Assembly: GCA_947493265.1 (NCBI GenBank)
Contig: CANLQL010000004.1
Span: forward strand, 1-64,000
DNA from: an uncultured Litoreibacter sp.
GTDB lineage: Bacteria; Pseudomonadota; Alphaproteobacteria; Rhodobacterales; Rhodobacteraceae
Direction: 5' to 3'
DNA length: 64,000 nucleotides
Within the stretch, counting starts at the first letter, position 1. Each line of letters begins with the position of its first letter. A program made the translations under genes and the position numbers. The notes beneath the pieces are model-generated. The model was not told the origin of the DNA and ran no database searches. It was given only the letters and a program-made list of their open reading frames with translations. This document shows, piece after piece, positions 56,346-64,000 of the stretch.

Positions 56346-57707
56346 ATGACGAAAGACATGCACGACATTGCGGTGGTGCTGCTGGCGGCCGGGCAAGGCA
56401 GCCGGATGAATTCGGAGCTTCCGAAAGTGCTGCATCATTTAGGTGGTGTGCCGCTGGTTTGGCATGCGCTGAATGCTGTGCAATCGCTCGACCCAGCGCG
56501 CGTTGTGGTCGTAACAGGTCACGGGGCTGAAGCCGTCGAAAAATCTGTTGCCGCTTTTGATGCAGAGATCGTTTGCGTCCGTCAAGAAACACAAAGCGGA
56601 ACGGCCCATGCCGTGGCGCAAGCCGAGGATGCGCTGTCGGGATTTTCAGGCGATGTCGTCGTTCTTTATGGCGACACGCCATTCGTCAGCGCTGATACAT
56701 TGGGGGCAATGTGTACGTCACGCGAAACTTCTGACCTTGTTGTTTTGGGGTTTGAAGCTGCGGATCCCGGGCGATACGGCCGCTTGATCACCACTGGTAC
56801 CGAGCTTCAGAAAATTGTTGAGGCGAAAGATGCGACCGCGGAAGAACTGGCCGTCACGCTTTGCAATTCTGGGGTCGTCATGGCCAATCGGGACACATTG
56901 TTTTCGCTGATATCTGATGTCGGGAATGACAATGCGGCGCAGGAATACTACCTCACCGATATCGTTGGCCTCGCGCGAGATGCCGGGAAATCCGCCTCTG
57001 TTGTCATGTGTGACGAGGCGGAAACGCTGGGCATCAACACCCGTGCGGAATTGGCGCAAGCAGAAGTCGCATTTCAGAACCGGGCCCGCGCAATGGCGTT
57101 GGAAAACGGGGTCAGTCTGCAAGATCCGGCAACAACCTATTTTTCATTTGATACAGTTATTGGGCGCGACACAGTCATTGGGGCCAACACTGTTATGGGT
57201 CCGGGTGTGACCATCGAGAGCGGCGCACAAATTCGCCCGTTTTGCCATCTTGAAGGTTGCCATGTCAGCCAAGGTGCAATTGTCGGCCCGTTCGCGCGGT
57301 TGCGCCCCGGTGCCGAATTGCAGGAAAACACCCATGTCGGCAACTTCGTCGAAATCAAAAACGCGGTTCTTGCGGAAGGCGCGAAGGTCAATCACCTGTC
57401 TTATGTGGGTGACGCCGATATCGGCGAAGCGACAAATATCGGTGCAGGAACAATTACTTGCAACTATGACGGAGTGATGAAGCATCGCACGACAATCGGT
57501 GCGCGTGCGTTCATTGGATCAAACACTCTGTTAGTCGCCCCAGTTTCTGTCGGGGACGAGGCGATGACCGGCTCGGGCACGGTTGTCACGCAGGACGTGG
57601 AGCCTGGCGCGCTGGCAATCGCCCGCGCAAGACAAGTGAATAAGCCCGGACTGGCAGTCAAATTGATGGAAATGCTGCGGCGCAAAAAATCAAAGAAAGA
57701 GGCCTGA
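56346..57707 (+). CDS. glmU: Bifunctional GlcNAc-1-P uridyltransferase/glucosamine-1-P acetyltransferase
   Basis: 453 residues from the ATG at 56346; a GTG at 56337 and an ATG at 56358 are alternatives. N-terminal nucleotidyltransferase with VVLLAAGQGSRMNSELPKVL and YGDTPFVSADTL, then a left-handed beta-helix domain (VIGRDTVIGANTVMGPGVTI, EIKNAVLAEGAKVNHLSYVG with the acetyltransferase His). It makes UDP-GlcNAc for peptidoglycan and lipopolysaccharide. It is followed 2 bp later by glmS, which produces glucosamine-6-P for the same pathway; glmM is not in the window. Confidence 0.97.
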   Translation: MTKDMHDIAVVLLAAGQGSRMNSELPKVLHHLGGVPLVWHALNAVQSLDPARVVVVTGHGAEAVEKSVAAFDAEIVCVRQETQSGTAHAVAQAEDALSGFSGDVVVLYGDTPFVSADTLGAMCTSRETSDLVVLGFEAADPGRYGRLITTGTELQKIVEAKDATAEELAVTLCNSGVVMANRDTLFSLISDVGNDNAAQEYYLTDIVGLARDAGKSASVVMCDEAETLGINTRAELAQAEVAFQNRARAMALENGVSLQDPATTYFSFDTVIGRDTVIGANTVMGPGVTIESGAQIRPFCHLEGCHVSQGAIVGPFARLRPGAELQENTHVGNFVEIKNAVLAEGAKVNHLSYVGDADIGEATNIGAGTITCNYDGVMKHRTTIGARAFIGSNTLLVAPVSVGDEAMTGSGTVVTQDVEPGALAIARARQVNKPGLAVKLMEMLRRKKSKKEA

Positions 57708-57709
57708 CG

Positions 57710-59533
57710 ATGTGCGGTATCGTAGGAGTTTTGGGGACCCATGAAGTGGCCCCTTTGTTGGTTGAGGCGCTCAAACGGCTTGAGTATCGCGGATACGATT
57801 CCGCCGGTATCGCCACGGTGAATGACGGAAAGCTTGATCGTCGTCGCGCAGTCGGAAAACTGATCAATCTGTCCGATGTGCTGGTTCATGAACCACTGGC
57901 GGGCAAATCCGGGATCGGCCATACCAGATGGGCAACCCACGGCGTGCCCTCTGTCGGCAATGCACACCCTCATCAAGTTGGCCCGGTTGCTGTCGTACAT
58001 AACGGGATCATCGAGAATTTCCGTGAATTGCGTGAAGATCTGGCCCGCGACGGGATCAATTTTACGACCGATACGGACACAGAAACCATCGCGCTGTTGG
58101 CTGCGCGGTTTATGTCGCAAGGGGACGCACCGATTGAGGCGACTGAGAAGACAGTCGCTCTGCTGGAAGGTGCCTTCGCCTTGTGCTTCCTGTTTGAAGA
58201 TGACCCAGATTTAATGATTGCCGCCCGGAAAGGATCACCACTGGCCATCGGCCATGGCGAGGGGGAGATGTATGTCGGGTCGGACGCGATTGCGTTGGCG
58301 CCGATGACAAACCGGGTGACATACCTTGAGGAAGGGGATTTCGCCGTCATCACCCGCAATTCTTTGGAAATTCGCAATGCGGACGGACAGATCAGCAACC
58401 GTGAAATGCGTTTGATCTCGTCCGACACGACGCGGATTGAAAAAGGTGGCCACAAACACTTCATGGCCAAAGAAATTGCCGAACAGCCGGCAGTTCTTGC
58501 GGATACATTGGCGGCATATCTGTCGCCCGAAGGGACGAAAATTCAGCTGCCGGGTGGCTCAATCGATTTTTCCGCTTGTGACCGGATCACCATGGTGGCC
58601 TGCGGGACCGCATTTATCGCCTGCCAAGTTGCAAAATACTGGTTCGAACAAATCGCGGAACTACCGGTGGAAACCGATATCGCATCCGAATATCGCTATC
58701 GTCAGCCACCAATATCACCGGACTCGTTTGCACTTTTTGTCAGCCAGTCCGGAGAAACTGCCGACACCTTGGCGGCCTTACGCCACGCCGATGGTCAGGC
58801 CGCGCGCATTCTGTCCGTGGTCAATGTCGCCGAAAGCTCCATCGCGCGCGAAAGCGACTTGGCCTTGCCAATTCATGCCGGTGTCGAAGTCGGTGTTGCA
58901 TCGACCAAAGCATTCACGTGCCAATTGATGGTGTTGGCTATTCTTGCTCTGCAAGCAGGCCATCAACGCGGTCGATTGGATGACGCGGCGCTTGCCGAAC
59001 ATCTTGACCAATTGCGGGCGATGCCTGCGCTGATCAATCAGGCCTTGGCTGCTGAAAAGTCCATCTCAAAGGTCGCCCGCAGTATCTCTGCGGCACGCGA
59101 TGTGTTGTTCCTGGGGCGTGGTCCGATGTACCCGCTGGCAATGGAAGGCGCGTTAAAACTGAAAGAAATCAGCTATATACATGCTGAAGGATACGCGTCA
59201 GGGGAGCTCAAGCATGGGCCAATCGCGCTGATTGACAACAAGGTTCCCGTGATCGTGATCGCACCAAAGGACGAGCTGTTTGATAAAACAGTGTCGAACA
59301 TGCAAGAGGTCATGGCGCGCGGTGGCAAGGTGGTTCTGATCACAGACAAAGACGGCGCGAAACTGGCCTCTGACGGGGTTTGGAAGACTTTGATCATGCC
59401 AAAAGTTGCGCCGGTTTTTGCCCCGCTTCTCTATGCGATCCCCGCACAATTGCTGGCCTATCACGCCGCTGATGCGAAGGGGACCGATGTGGATCAACCC
59501 CGAAACCTGGCGAAATCCGTGACTGTCGAATGA
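57710..59533 (+). CDS. glmS: Glutamine-fructose-6-phosphate aminotransferase (isomerizing)
   Basis: 607 residues, family length. Class II amidotransferase with nucleophile Cys2 (MCGIVGVLG), HTRWATHGVPSVGNAHPH and HNGIIENFRELR. Two SIS isomerase domains follow (MVACGTAFIACQVAKYWFE, LFVSQSGETADTLAALRHA; DVLFLGRGPMYPLAMEGALK, EGYASGELKHGP), ending DQPRNLAKSVTVE. It makes glucosamine-6-phosphate. Its stop overlaps the start of the next gene (ATGA). Confidence 0.98.
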   Translation: MCGIVGVLGTHEVAPLLVEALKRLEYRGYDSAGIATVNDGKLDRRRAVGKLINLSDVLVHEPLAGKSGIGHTRWATHGVPSVGNAHPHQVGPVAVVHNGIIENFRELREDLARDGINFTTDTDTETIALLAARFMSQGDAPIEATEKTVALLEGAFALCFLFEDDPDLMIAARKGSPLAIGHGEGEMYVGSDAIALAPMTNRVTYLEEGDFAVITRNSLEIRNADGQISNREMRLISSDTTRIEKGGHKHFMAKEIAEQPAVLADTLAAYLSPEGTKIQLPGGSIDFSACDRITMVACGTAFIACQVAKYWFEQIAELPVETDIASEYRYRQPPISPDSFALFVSQSGETADTLAALRHADGQAARILSVVNVAESSIARESDLALPIHAGVEVGVASTKAFTCQLMVLAILALQAGHQRGRLDDAALAEHLDQLRAMPALINQALAAEKSISKVARSISAARDVLFLGRGPMYPLAMEGALKLKEISYIHAEGYASGELKHGPIALIDNKVPVIVIAPKDELFDKTVSNMQEVMARGGKVVLITDKDGAKLASDGVWKTLIMPKVAPVFAPLLYAIPAQLLAYHAADAKGTDVDQPRNLAKSVTVE

Positions 59534-60204
59534 TCGATGCGCTTGCCGAATTGCGCGCCTGTGGGGAAGCGCAGAAGGCGCAAGACATGGCCCGATATCA
59601 CAAGGCGGAGCGGGAATATCTTGGCGTTGCGAACCCTGTTCTGGAAAGCTTCGCAAAAAAGTGGCGTGCTGAACTGACCTTGGATGAACGCCTTTCCTTG
59701 GCAAACGACCTCTGGCGGACAAATATCCATGAGGCCCGGGTTGTGGCCGCAAAACTACTGGCGCAGGCGCGTTTGCGCCCTGACGACACTGCCGCTTGGC
59801 AGCTGATCGCCTCTTGGGTGCCCGAATTTGATGCTTGGGCAATTGCAGATCACGCTTGCGGGGCCGGGTCAAAACGGCTGGTTTGGGACCCCTCGCGTGT
59901 CGATGAGGTGGAGGCATGGACCCATTCCGATCATCTATGGACCAAGCGTGCCGCTATGGTGATCACTTTGCCTTGGACCAAGCAAAACAATCCGAAACCC
60001 GCAGAATTGGAAACCCGTGACCGCGTTCTGGGGTGGGCCGCGCGCTATGTCGAGGATCCAAGATGGTTCATTCAGAAATCTGTGTCCTGGTGGCTGCGGG
60101 ACTTGTCGCGCCATGACCCTGACCGCGTGCGCGCTTTTCTGGCGGTTCATGGCGAAAAAATGAAACGTTTTGCCTACAAAGATGCCAGCAGGCTATTGCC
60201 TTAA
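59530..60204 (+). CDS. DNA alkylation repair protein (AlkD-like HEAT-repeat family)
   Basis: 224 residues, all-helical. MARYHKAEREYLGVANPVLE, LWRTNIHEARVVAAKLLAQA, AIADHACG, HSDHLWTKRAAMVITLPWTK and WFIQKSVSWWLRDLSRHDPD follow the pattern of AlkD-type DNA glycosylase HEAT repeats, with aromatic and Arg/Lys residues for DNA contact. Catalytic Asp cannot be fixed with certainty. The ATG overlaps the glmS stop, so it is coupled to cell-wall precursor synthesis genes, probably for historical rather than functional reasons. Confidence 0.88.
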   Translation: MIDALAELRACGEAQKAQDMARYHKAEREYLGVANPVLESFAKKWRAELTLDERLSLANDLWRTNIHEARVVAAKLLAQARLRPDDTAAWQLIASWVPEFDAWAIADHACGAGSKRLVWDPSRVDEVEAWTHSDHLWTKRAAMVITLPWTKQNNPKPAELETRDRVLGWAARYVEDPRWFIQKSVSWWLRDLSRHDPDRVRAFLAVHGEKMKRFAYKDASRLLP

Positions 60205-60243
60205 CCCTTGTAGCCACCCGTCAGGCAGATTAGCGTTCTGAAC

Positions 60244-61248
60244 ATGAGTGCACCCCTGATTGATCCGTTCGCACGTGCGATCACCTATTTGCGCCTGTCT
60301 GTGACAGACCGCTGTGATTTTCGTTGTGTCTACTGCATGTCCGAAAACATGCAATTCCTTCCGAAAAAAGAGCTGCTGAGCCTCGAAGAACTCGATCGGC
60401 TGTGTTCGACCTTCATTCGCCTTGGTGTTGAAAAGCTACGGATTACCGGCGGTGAGCCACTCGTACGCCGGGGCATCATGACGTTTTTCGATGGCATGTC
60501 GCGGCATCTTGATAGCGGCGCTCTGAAGGAATTGACGCTGACGACAAACGGATCTCAGCTGGAGAAATATGCCAGTGATCTGTTCAGCGCGGGCGTGCGG
60601 CGGGTCAATATTTCCCTTGATACGCTGGACGAAAAGAAATTCGCAGATATCACGCGCTGGGGGCGCTTGCCGCAAGTTCTGCGCGGCGTTGAAGCGGCCT
60701 TGAAAGCTGGGCTGAAAGTAAAGATCAATGCTGTTGCTTTAAAGAATTTCAATGAAGATGAACTTTTCCCTATCGCCTCGTGGTGCGCGGATCTGGGCCT
60801 GGATTTGACCTTCATTGAGGTGATGCCGATGGGCGATATCGGCAACGAAAACCGTCTGGACCAGTATTGGTCACTTGATGATTTGCGCGCGACTTTGGCA
60901 ACAGAGTTTACGCTGACAGACCTAAGCGACCGAACTGGCGGACCCGCACGCTACATGCGGATTGAAGAAACGGGACAGCGGATTGGACTAATTACGCCGT
61001 TAAGCCATAATTTCTGCGAAAGCTGCAACAGGGTTCGAATTACCTGCACCGGGGAAATCTACACCTGCCTTGGACAGGAAGGTAAGTCTGATCTGCGCGC
61101 GCCTTTGCGGGCGTCAGAGGCGGATGGGCCGTTGGAAGATGCCATCCGCGCCGCCATTTCCCTTAAGCCGAAAGGCCATGATTTTGACTATTCCCGGCAG
61201 GAACTTGGCGGTCAGATGACCCGCCACATGTCTCACACCGGCGGGTAA
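60244..61248 (+). CDS. moaA: GTP 3',8-cyclase MoaA (molybdenum cofactor synthesis)
   Basis: 334 residues. Radical SAM cluster Cys24, Cys28, Cys31 in [14 protein letters not shown], the SAM-binding [12 protein letters not shown], and the second 4Fe-4S cluster in [20 protein letters not shown]. The C-terminal Gly-Gly (SHTGG) that is needed in MoaA family enzymes is present. It starts molybdenum cofactor synthesis. No other moa genes are adjacent. Confidence 0.97.
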   Translation: MSAPLIDPFARAITYLRLSVTDRCDFRCVYCMSENMQFLPKKELLSLEELDRLCSTFIRLGVEKLRITGGEPLVRRGIMTFFDGMSRHLDSGALKELTLTTNGSQLEKYASDLFSAGVRRVNISLDTLDEKKFADITRWGRLPQVLRGVEAALKAGLKVKINAVALKNFNEDELFPIASWCADLGLDLTFIEVMPMGDIGNENRLDQYWSLDDLRATLATEFTLTDLSDRTGGPARYMRIEETGQRIGLITPLSHNFCESCNRVRITCTGEIYTCLGQEGKSDLRAPLRASEADGPLEDAIRAAISLKPKGHDFDYSRQELGGQMTRHMSHTGG

Positions 61249-61257
61249 GCGGGCGGC

Positions 61258-62298
61258 ATGCCGCAGCTTTTTGTCACAAATTTCAACCGCAATTTCACCG
61301 GCGTATCAGCAACGGCGGCCAATGTGGTCCGCCAGCAAACGAAAAACCATGATATGCGACTTGTGGGGCAAGCGCTTCCTGATTGTCCTGCACCTATTTC
61401 TGTTGCTGAAGCGCGACGATTGTCGCGCGATACGGGAGACAAGCCGTTTGCGATCTGGCATGTGCGGCGCAATCCAGAAATGCGCGCAGCGATTTGGGCA
61501 CGCGATGTTTTGCGGCTGCCGATAAAAACCGTTTTTACATCTGCCGCGCAGCGTTGGCACTCCGCCTACCCGAGATGGCTGATTTCCAAAATGAATCGGG
61601 TCATTGCAACGACCCCTGAGGCTGCGGAATTTGTCCCAAACCTCGCCGGTGTCGTACCCCACGGAGTTGATACGGAGCTCTATGTTCCCGCGGCAAACCG
61701 CGCGAAGGATTGGGACGCTCAAGGATATGGTGGCAGATTTGGTATCGCATCTATTGGGCGAATACGCCCTGAAAAAGGGACAGACCGTTTCGTCGCAGCA
61801 ATGATAGAGTTGATGCAAGGCCCAAATAGCGATGGCCGCGCTTTGGTGATCGGAAAGGCCACATCAGAGCATCAAGGGTTTCTCAACACGCTTAAAGAAA
61901 CTGTTAACAAGGCGGGACTGGCCAAGAACATCTTGTTTCCCGGTGAAGTCCCTGCCGCACAGATGCCCGCACTGATGCGCAGCCTCTCCTTTGTCGTCCA
62001 GCTGCCGCGTTATGAGGGCTACGGGATGGTCCCGTTGGAAGCGATGGCCTCAGGTGTTCCGTTCATCGCGACAAATGCAGGTCACTACGAAGCTTTTTCC
62101 GATGGCGGGCGTGCAGGCTACATCGTTGACGGCAGCCCTGCGTCTGTCTGCCAGCACCTAAACCGGCTACTCGACGATGAAAGCACTGCAAACGATCTGT
62201 CTATGCACGCCCGGAAGTTTGTTCAGACTCACCATGCCATCGCAAACGAAGTTGCGGGGATCGAGGCCGTTTATGAACAACTTTGGCGCGGCGATTAA
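61258..62298 (+). CDS. Group 1 (GT4-like) glycosyltransferase
   Basis: 346 residues. GT-B fold: an N-terminal acceptor domain (VTNFNRNFTGVSATAANVVR), VVPHGVDTELYVPA, the donor-domain start ASIGRIRPEKGTDRFVAAMI and the nucleotide-sugar motif LPRYEGYGMVPLEAMASGVP with the E-x7-E-like pattern. Such enzymes make lipopolysaccharide or capsule glycans. It starts 9 bp after moaA. Acceptor and donor are unknown. Its stop region overlaps the converging M20 gene by 4 bp. Confidence 0.9.
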   Translation: MPQLFVTNFNRNFTGVSATAANVVRQQTKNHDMRLVGQALPDCPAPISVAEARRLSRDTGDKPFAIWHVRRNPEMRAAIWARDVLRLPIKTVFTSAAQRWHSAYPRWLISKMNRVIATTPEAAEFVPNLAGVVPHGVDTELYVPAANRAKDWDAQGYGGRFGIASIGRIRPEKGTDRFVAAMIELMQGPNSDGRALVIGKATSEHQGFLNTLKETVNKAGLAKNILFPGEVPAAQMPALMRSLSFVVQLPRYEGYGMVPLEAMASGVPFIATNAGHYEAFSDGGRAGYIVDGSPASVCQHLNRLLDDESTANDLSMHARKFVQTHHAIANEVAGIEAVYEQLWRGD

Positions 62299-63455
62299 GC
62301 TTTCAAGCGTTGTTCAGCAATCTCAGCCCACCAGCTACAACCAGCAGGAATGGCTTCGTCCGTGAAATTATATTCCGGGTGATGGACCGCGGCCGTATCG
62401 CCGTTGCCAACAAGAATATAAGCACCCGGACGTTCTTCAAGCATATAGGCAAAGTCCTCGCCGCCCATGACCAACGGAGCTTCCTGACAATCACCTGAGA
62501 CGGATTTGGCCACCTCAGCGGCAAACTCTGTCTGTGCTTCAGAATTAACCATAACCGGATAGCCGCTGTGGTAGTCGACCTTGGCTGTGGCCCCGTATGC
62601 CTGCGCCGTTGTCTGCGCAATAAGCGGCAACCGTTCTTCCCCAAGCGCGCGCATTTCTTTGCTGAGTGTACGGATCGTGCCTTTCAGATGCACATGCTGT
62701 GGAATCACGTTGTAGGCGTTACTTTCGGTCTCAAACGAGGTCACCGAGACTACCATCTGTTGCACCGGGTCGGCATTGCGCGACACGATACTTTGCAGCG
62801 CAAGAACGATATGCGACGCCACAACGGTCGTATCGATTGTCTCTTGCGGTTTGGCTGCGTGGCCGCCCTTGCCTTCAACGTAGATATCAAACTGATCTGT
62901 TGCGGCAAAAAACGCACCGGGGCGAATATGGAAAGACCCCACCGGCATGCCCGGCCAATTGTGCATGCCGTAGACCTCATCAATGTTCCAACGGTCCATC
63001 ATGCCGTCTTCGCACATTTCGCGACCGCCGCCGCCACCTTCTTCAGCGGGCTGAAAGATCACCACCAGCGTGCCGTCGAAATTCCGTGTTTCGGCCAGGT
63101 ATTTTGAGGCCCCCAGAAGCATTGCGGTGTGACCATCATGGCCGCACGCATGCATCGCGCCAGGCGTTTTGGACGCATAGTCCAACCCGGTCGCTTCCAA
63201 GATCGGCAAAGCATCCATGTCCGCCCGCAAGCCAATGGTTTTGCCGGTCGTATTCGCCTTGCCTTTGATTACGCCGACAACGCCGGTCCGCCCAATGCCT
63301 TCGACGACTTCATCGCAACCAAATTCCCGAAGCTTCTCGGCAACGGTCGCGCTGGTGCGGTGCGTTTCGAATAAAATTTCAGGGTTTTCATGAAGGTCAC
63401 GTCGCCACGCGGTGATTTCGGGCAGCAGTTCAGCAAATCGGTTCTTGATCGGCAT
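62295..63455 (-). CDS. M20-family amidohydrolase (hippurate hydrolase / N-acyl-amino-acid deacylase type)
   Basis: 386 residues. GLRADMDALPILE and MHACGHDGHTAMLLGASKYL hold metal ligands, FQPAEEGGGGGREMCEDG carries the catalytic Glu, and VMGGEDFAYMLEERPGAYIL is the C-terminal ligand region. The dimerisation domain is in the middle. The family cleaves N-acyl or auxin-like amides, and exact substrate cannot be read from sequence. The next gene upstream on the same strand is argE, a distant relative with related chemistry, 82 bp away. Confidence 0.92.
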   Translation of the reverse strand: MPIKNRFAELLPEITAWRRDLHENPEILFETHRTSATVAEKLREFGCDEVVEGIGRTGVVGVIKGKANTTGKTIGLRADMDALPILEATGLDYASKTPGAMHACGHDGHTAMLLGASKYLAETRNFDGTLVVIFQPAEEGGGGGREMCEDGMMDRWNIDEVYGMHNWPGMPVGSFHIRPGAFFAATDQFDIYVEGKGGHAAKPQETIDTTVVASHIVLALQSIVSRNADPVQQMVVSVTSFETESNAYNVIPQHVHLKGTIRTLSKEMRALGEERLPLIAQTTAQAYGATAKVDYHSGYPVMVNSEAQTEFAAEVAKSVSGDCQEAPLVMGGEDFAYMLEERPGAYILVGNGDTAAVHHPEYNFTDEAIPAGCSWWAEIAEQRLKA

Positions 63456-63537
63456 TCAGGGGATCCTTGGTTCTGTACTTATAGTGTTATTGAAGAAATG
63501 GCGCTTTGCCGGGGCAAGGCAACTCAATAGTTTTTGA

Positions 63538-64000
63538 TCATGACGCGAGATGGTCGACAAGACGATCCAAAAACGCCTCGCCTTTTTCGAATTGGTCGAT
63601 TGAAATAAACTCGTTTGGTTGATGGGCCTGTGCAATATCGCCCGGGCCACAGATCACAGCAGAATAGTCTTTTTCCTGAAACTGGCCGGCCTCGGTGCCG
63701 TAGCTGACAACATGTTGGCCATTGTCGCCCGTGATCTGTCGCACAAGTTGTTCTGCCGCACCTTCATTTTCAGGTTGAAGTGGCGGGACGTGAAAGCGCT
63801 GGGTAATTTCGATAGACGTCTCTGGCACGACCGCCTGCATCATTGCTTCCACACGCGCCACCTCTGCAAAAAGCGCGTCTTTGTAGACGCCGATCTCTTC
63901 GCCGGGGACCAACCGGAAATCGATTCCAAACTCGCAGTCTTTGGCGGTGATGTTATGCGCGGTCCCACCCCAGATACGTCCTGTATGCAGCGTCGTGAAA
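63538..64000 (-). CDS. argE: Acetylornithine deacetylase, C-terminal part (runs off right edge)
   Basis: The frame is open to the right edge; its N-terminal half lies outside. About 153 residues are visible, starting FTTLHTGRIWGGTAHNITA at the edge, the ArgE/DapE dimerisation and substrate region, then DCEFGIDFRLVPGEE. ISIDQFEKGEAFLDRLVDHL is the C-terminal helix. QAHQPNEFISIDQ matches the C-terminal metal-ligand His of ArgE. It releases ornithine from N-acetylornithine in arginine synthesis; a DapE-like role is less likely given TTLHTG.IxGGTAHN. Confidence 0.9.
   Translation of the reverse strand, partial: FTTLHTGRIWGGTAHNITAKDCEFGIDFRLVPGEEIGVYKDALFAEVARVEAMMQAVVPETSIEITQRFHVPPLQPENEGAAEQLVRQITGDNGQHVVSYGTEAGQFQEKDYSAVICGPGDIAQAHQPNEFISIDQFEKGEAFLDRLVDHLAS

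Overview
The window looks like core chromosome of an alphaproteobacterium of the order Rhodobacterales, most likely the Roseobacter group. This rests on gene content recognised by eye: a soxB-soxD-soxA-soxG sarcosine oxidase operon, a gor-hflK-hflC-DUF2065-degP run, purA followed by a DUF2842 protein, dnaG-rpoD, an orphan TadE/TadE/TadG-like set and a complete leucine/isovalerate (Liu) operon. Base composition appears moderately GC-rich and even, except for a visibly AT-richer patch around 53.5-54.1 kb. I see no rRNA, tRNA, CRISPR array, insertion sequence or plasmid gene.

Layout. 0-5.9 kb: the start of ftsY (leaving the left edge through a Pro-Glu hexanucleotide repeat), an AlkB-type di-iron hydroxylase with a translationally coupled small exported protein, xseA and purD (divergent), and a 2Fe-2S ferredoxin coupled to an FG-GAP-like exported protein. 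5.9-12.9 kb: a minus-strand block for envelope protein quality control and redox/sugar metabolism (thiamine pyrophosphokinase, rpiA, gor, hflK, hflC, DUF2065, degP), closed by a strong terminator. 12.9-17.4 kb: a 782-residue protein with a huge acidic disordered centre, then DUF2842-purA and secG. 17.6-25.2 kb: pyrG, DUF1330, a TerB-like protein, a PhnD-like protein without signal peptide, then a probable gamma-glutamyl cluster (glutamine-synthetase-like ligase, class I glutamine amidotransferase, DegT-type PLP enzyme) facing a LysR regulator. 25.2-34.4 kb: rpoD and dnaG, then soxGADB. 34.5-37.4 kb: three Tad-pilus-like secreted or membrane proteins.

37.7-45.2 kb: a Glu/Leu dehydrogenase-family gene, a hydroxyisobutyrate dehydrogenase-like gene, several small membrane or hypothetical proteins, an alpha/beta hydrolase, a Dabb protein, a 46-residue lipoprotein and lepA. 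45.2-53.5 kb: a tightly packed nine-gene operon for leucine degradation (ivd, three small exported/membrane proteins, mccB, mccA, a glutathione transferase, HMG-CoA lyase, methylglutaconyl-CoA hydratase) with a perfect palindrome upstream. 53.6-55.4 kb: an AT-richer phage-like NlpC/P60-type gene whose frame runs 315 bp into the antisense strand of a second DegT-type aminotransferase. 55.5-64 kb: gph, glmU-glmS, a DNA alkylation repair protein, moaA, a glycosyltransferase, an M20 amidohydrolase and the C-terminal part of argE.

Most genes are housekeeping. The best candidates for something new are the three small proteins inside the Liu operon, the ligase/amidotransferase/DegT cluster and its second DegT relative 30 kb away, the acidic protein with conserved-looking ends, and the phage-like peptidase overlapping degT. 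All functional calls come from reading motifs and family resemblance; no database search was run.
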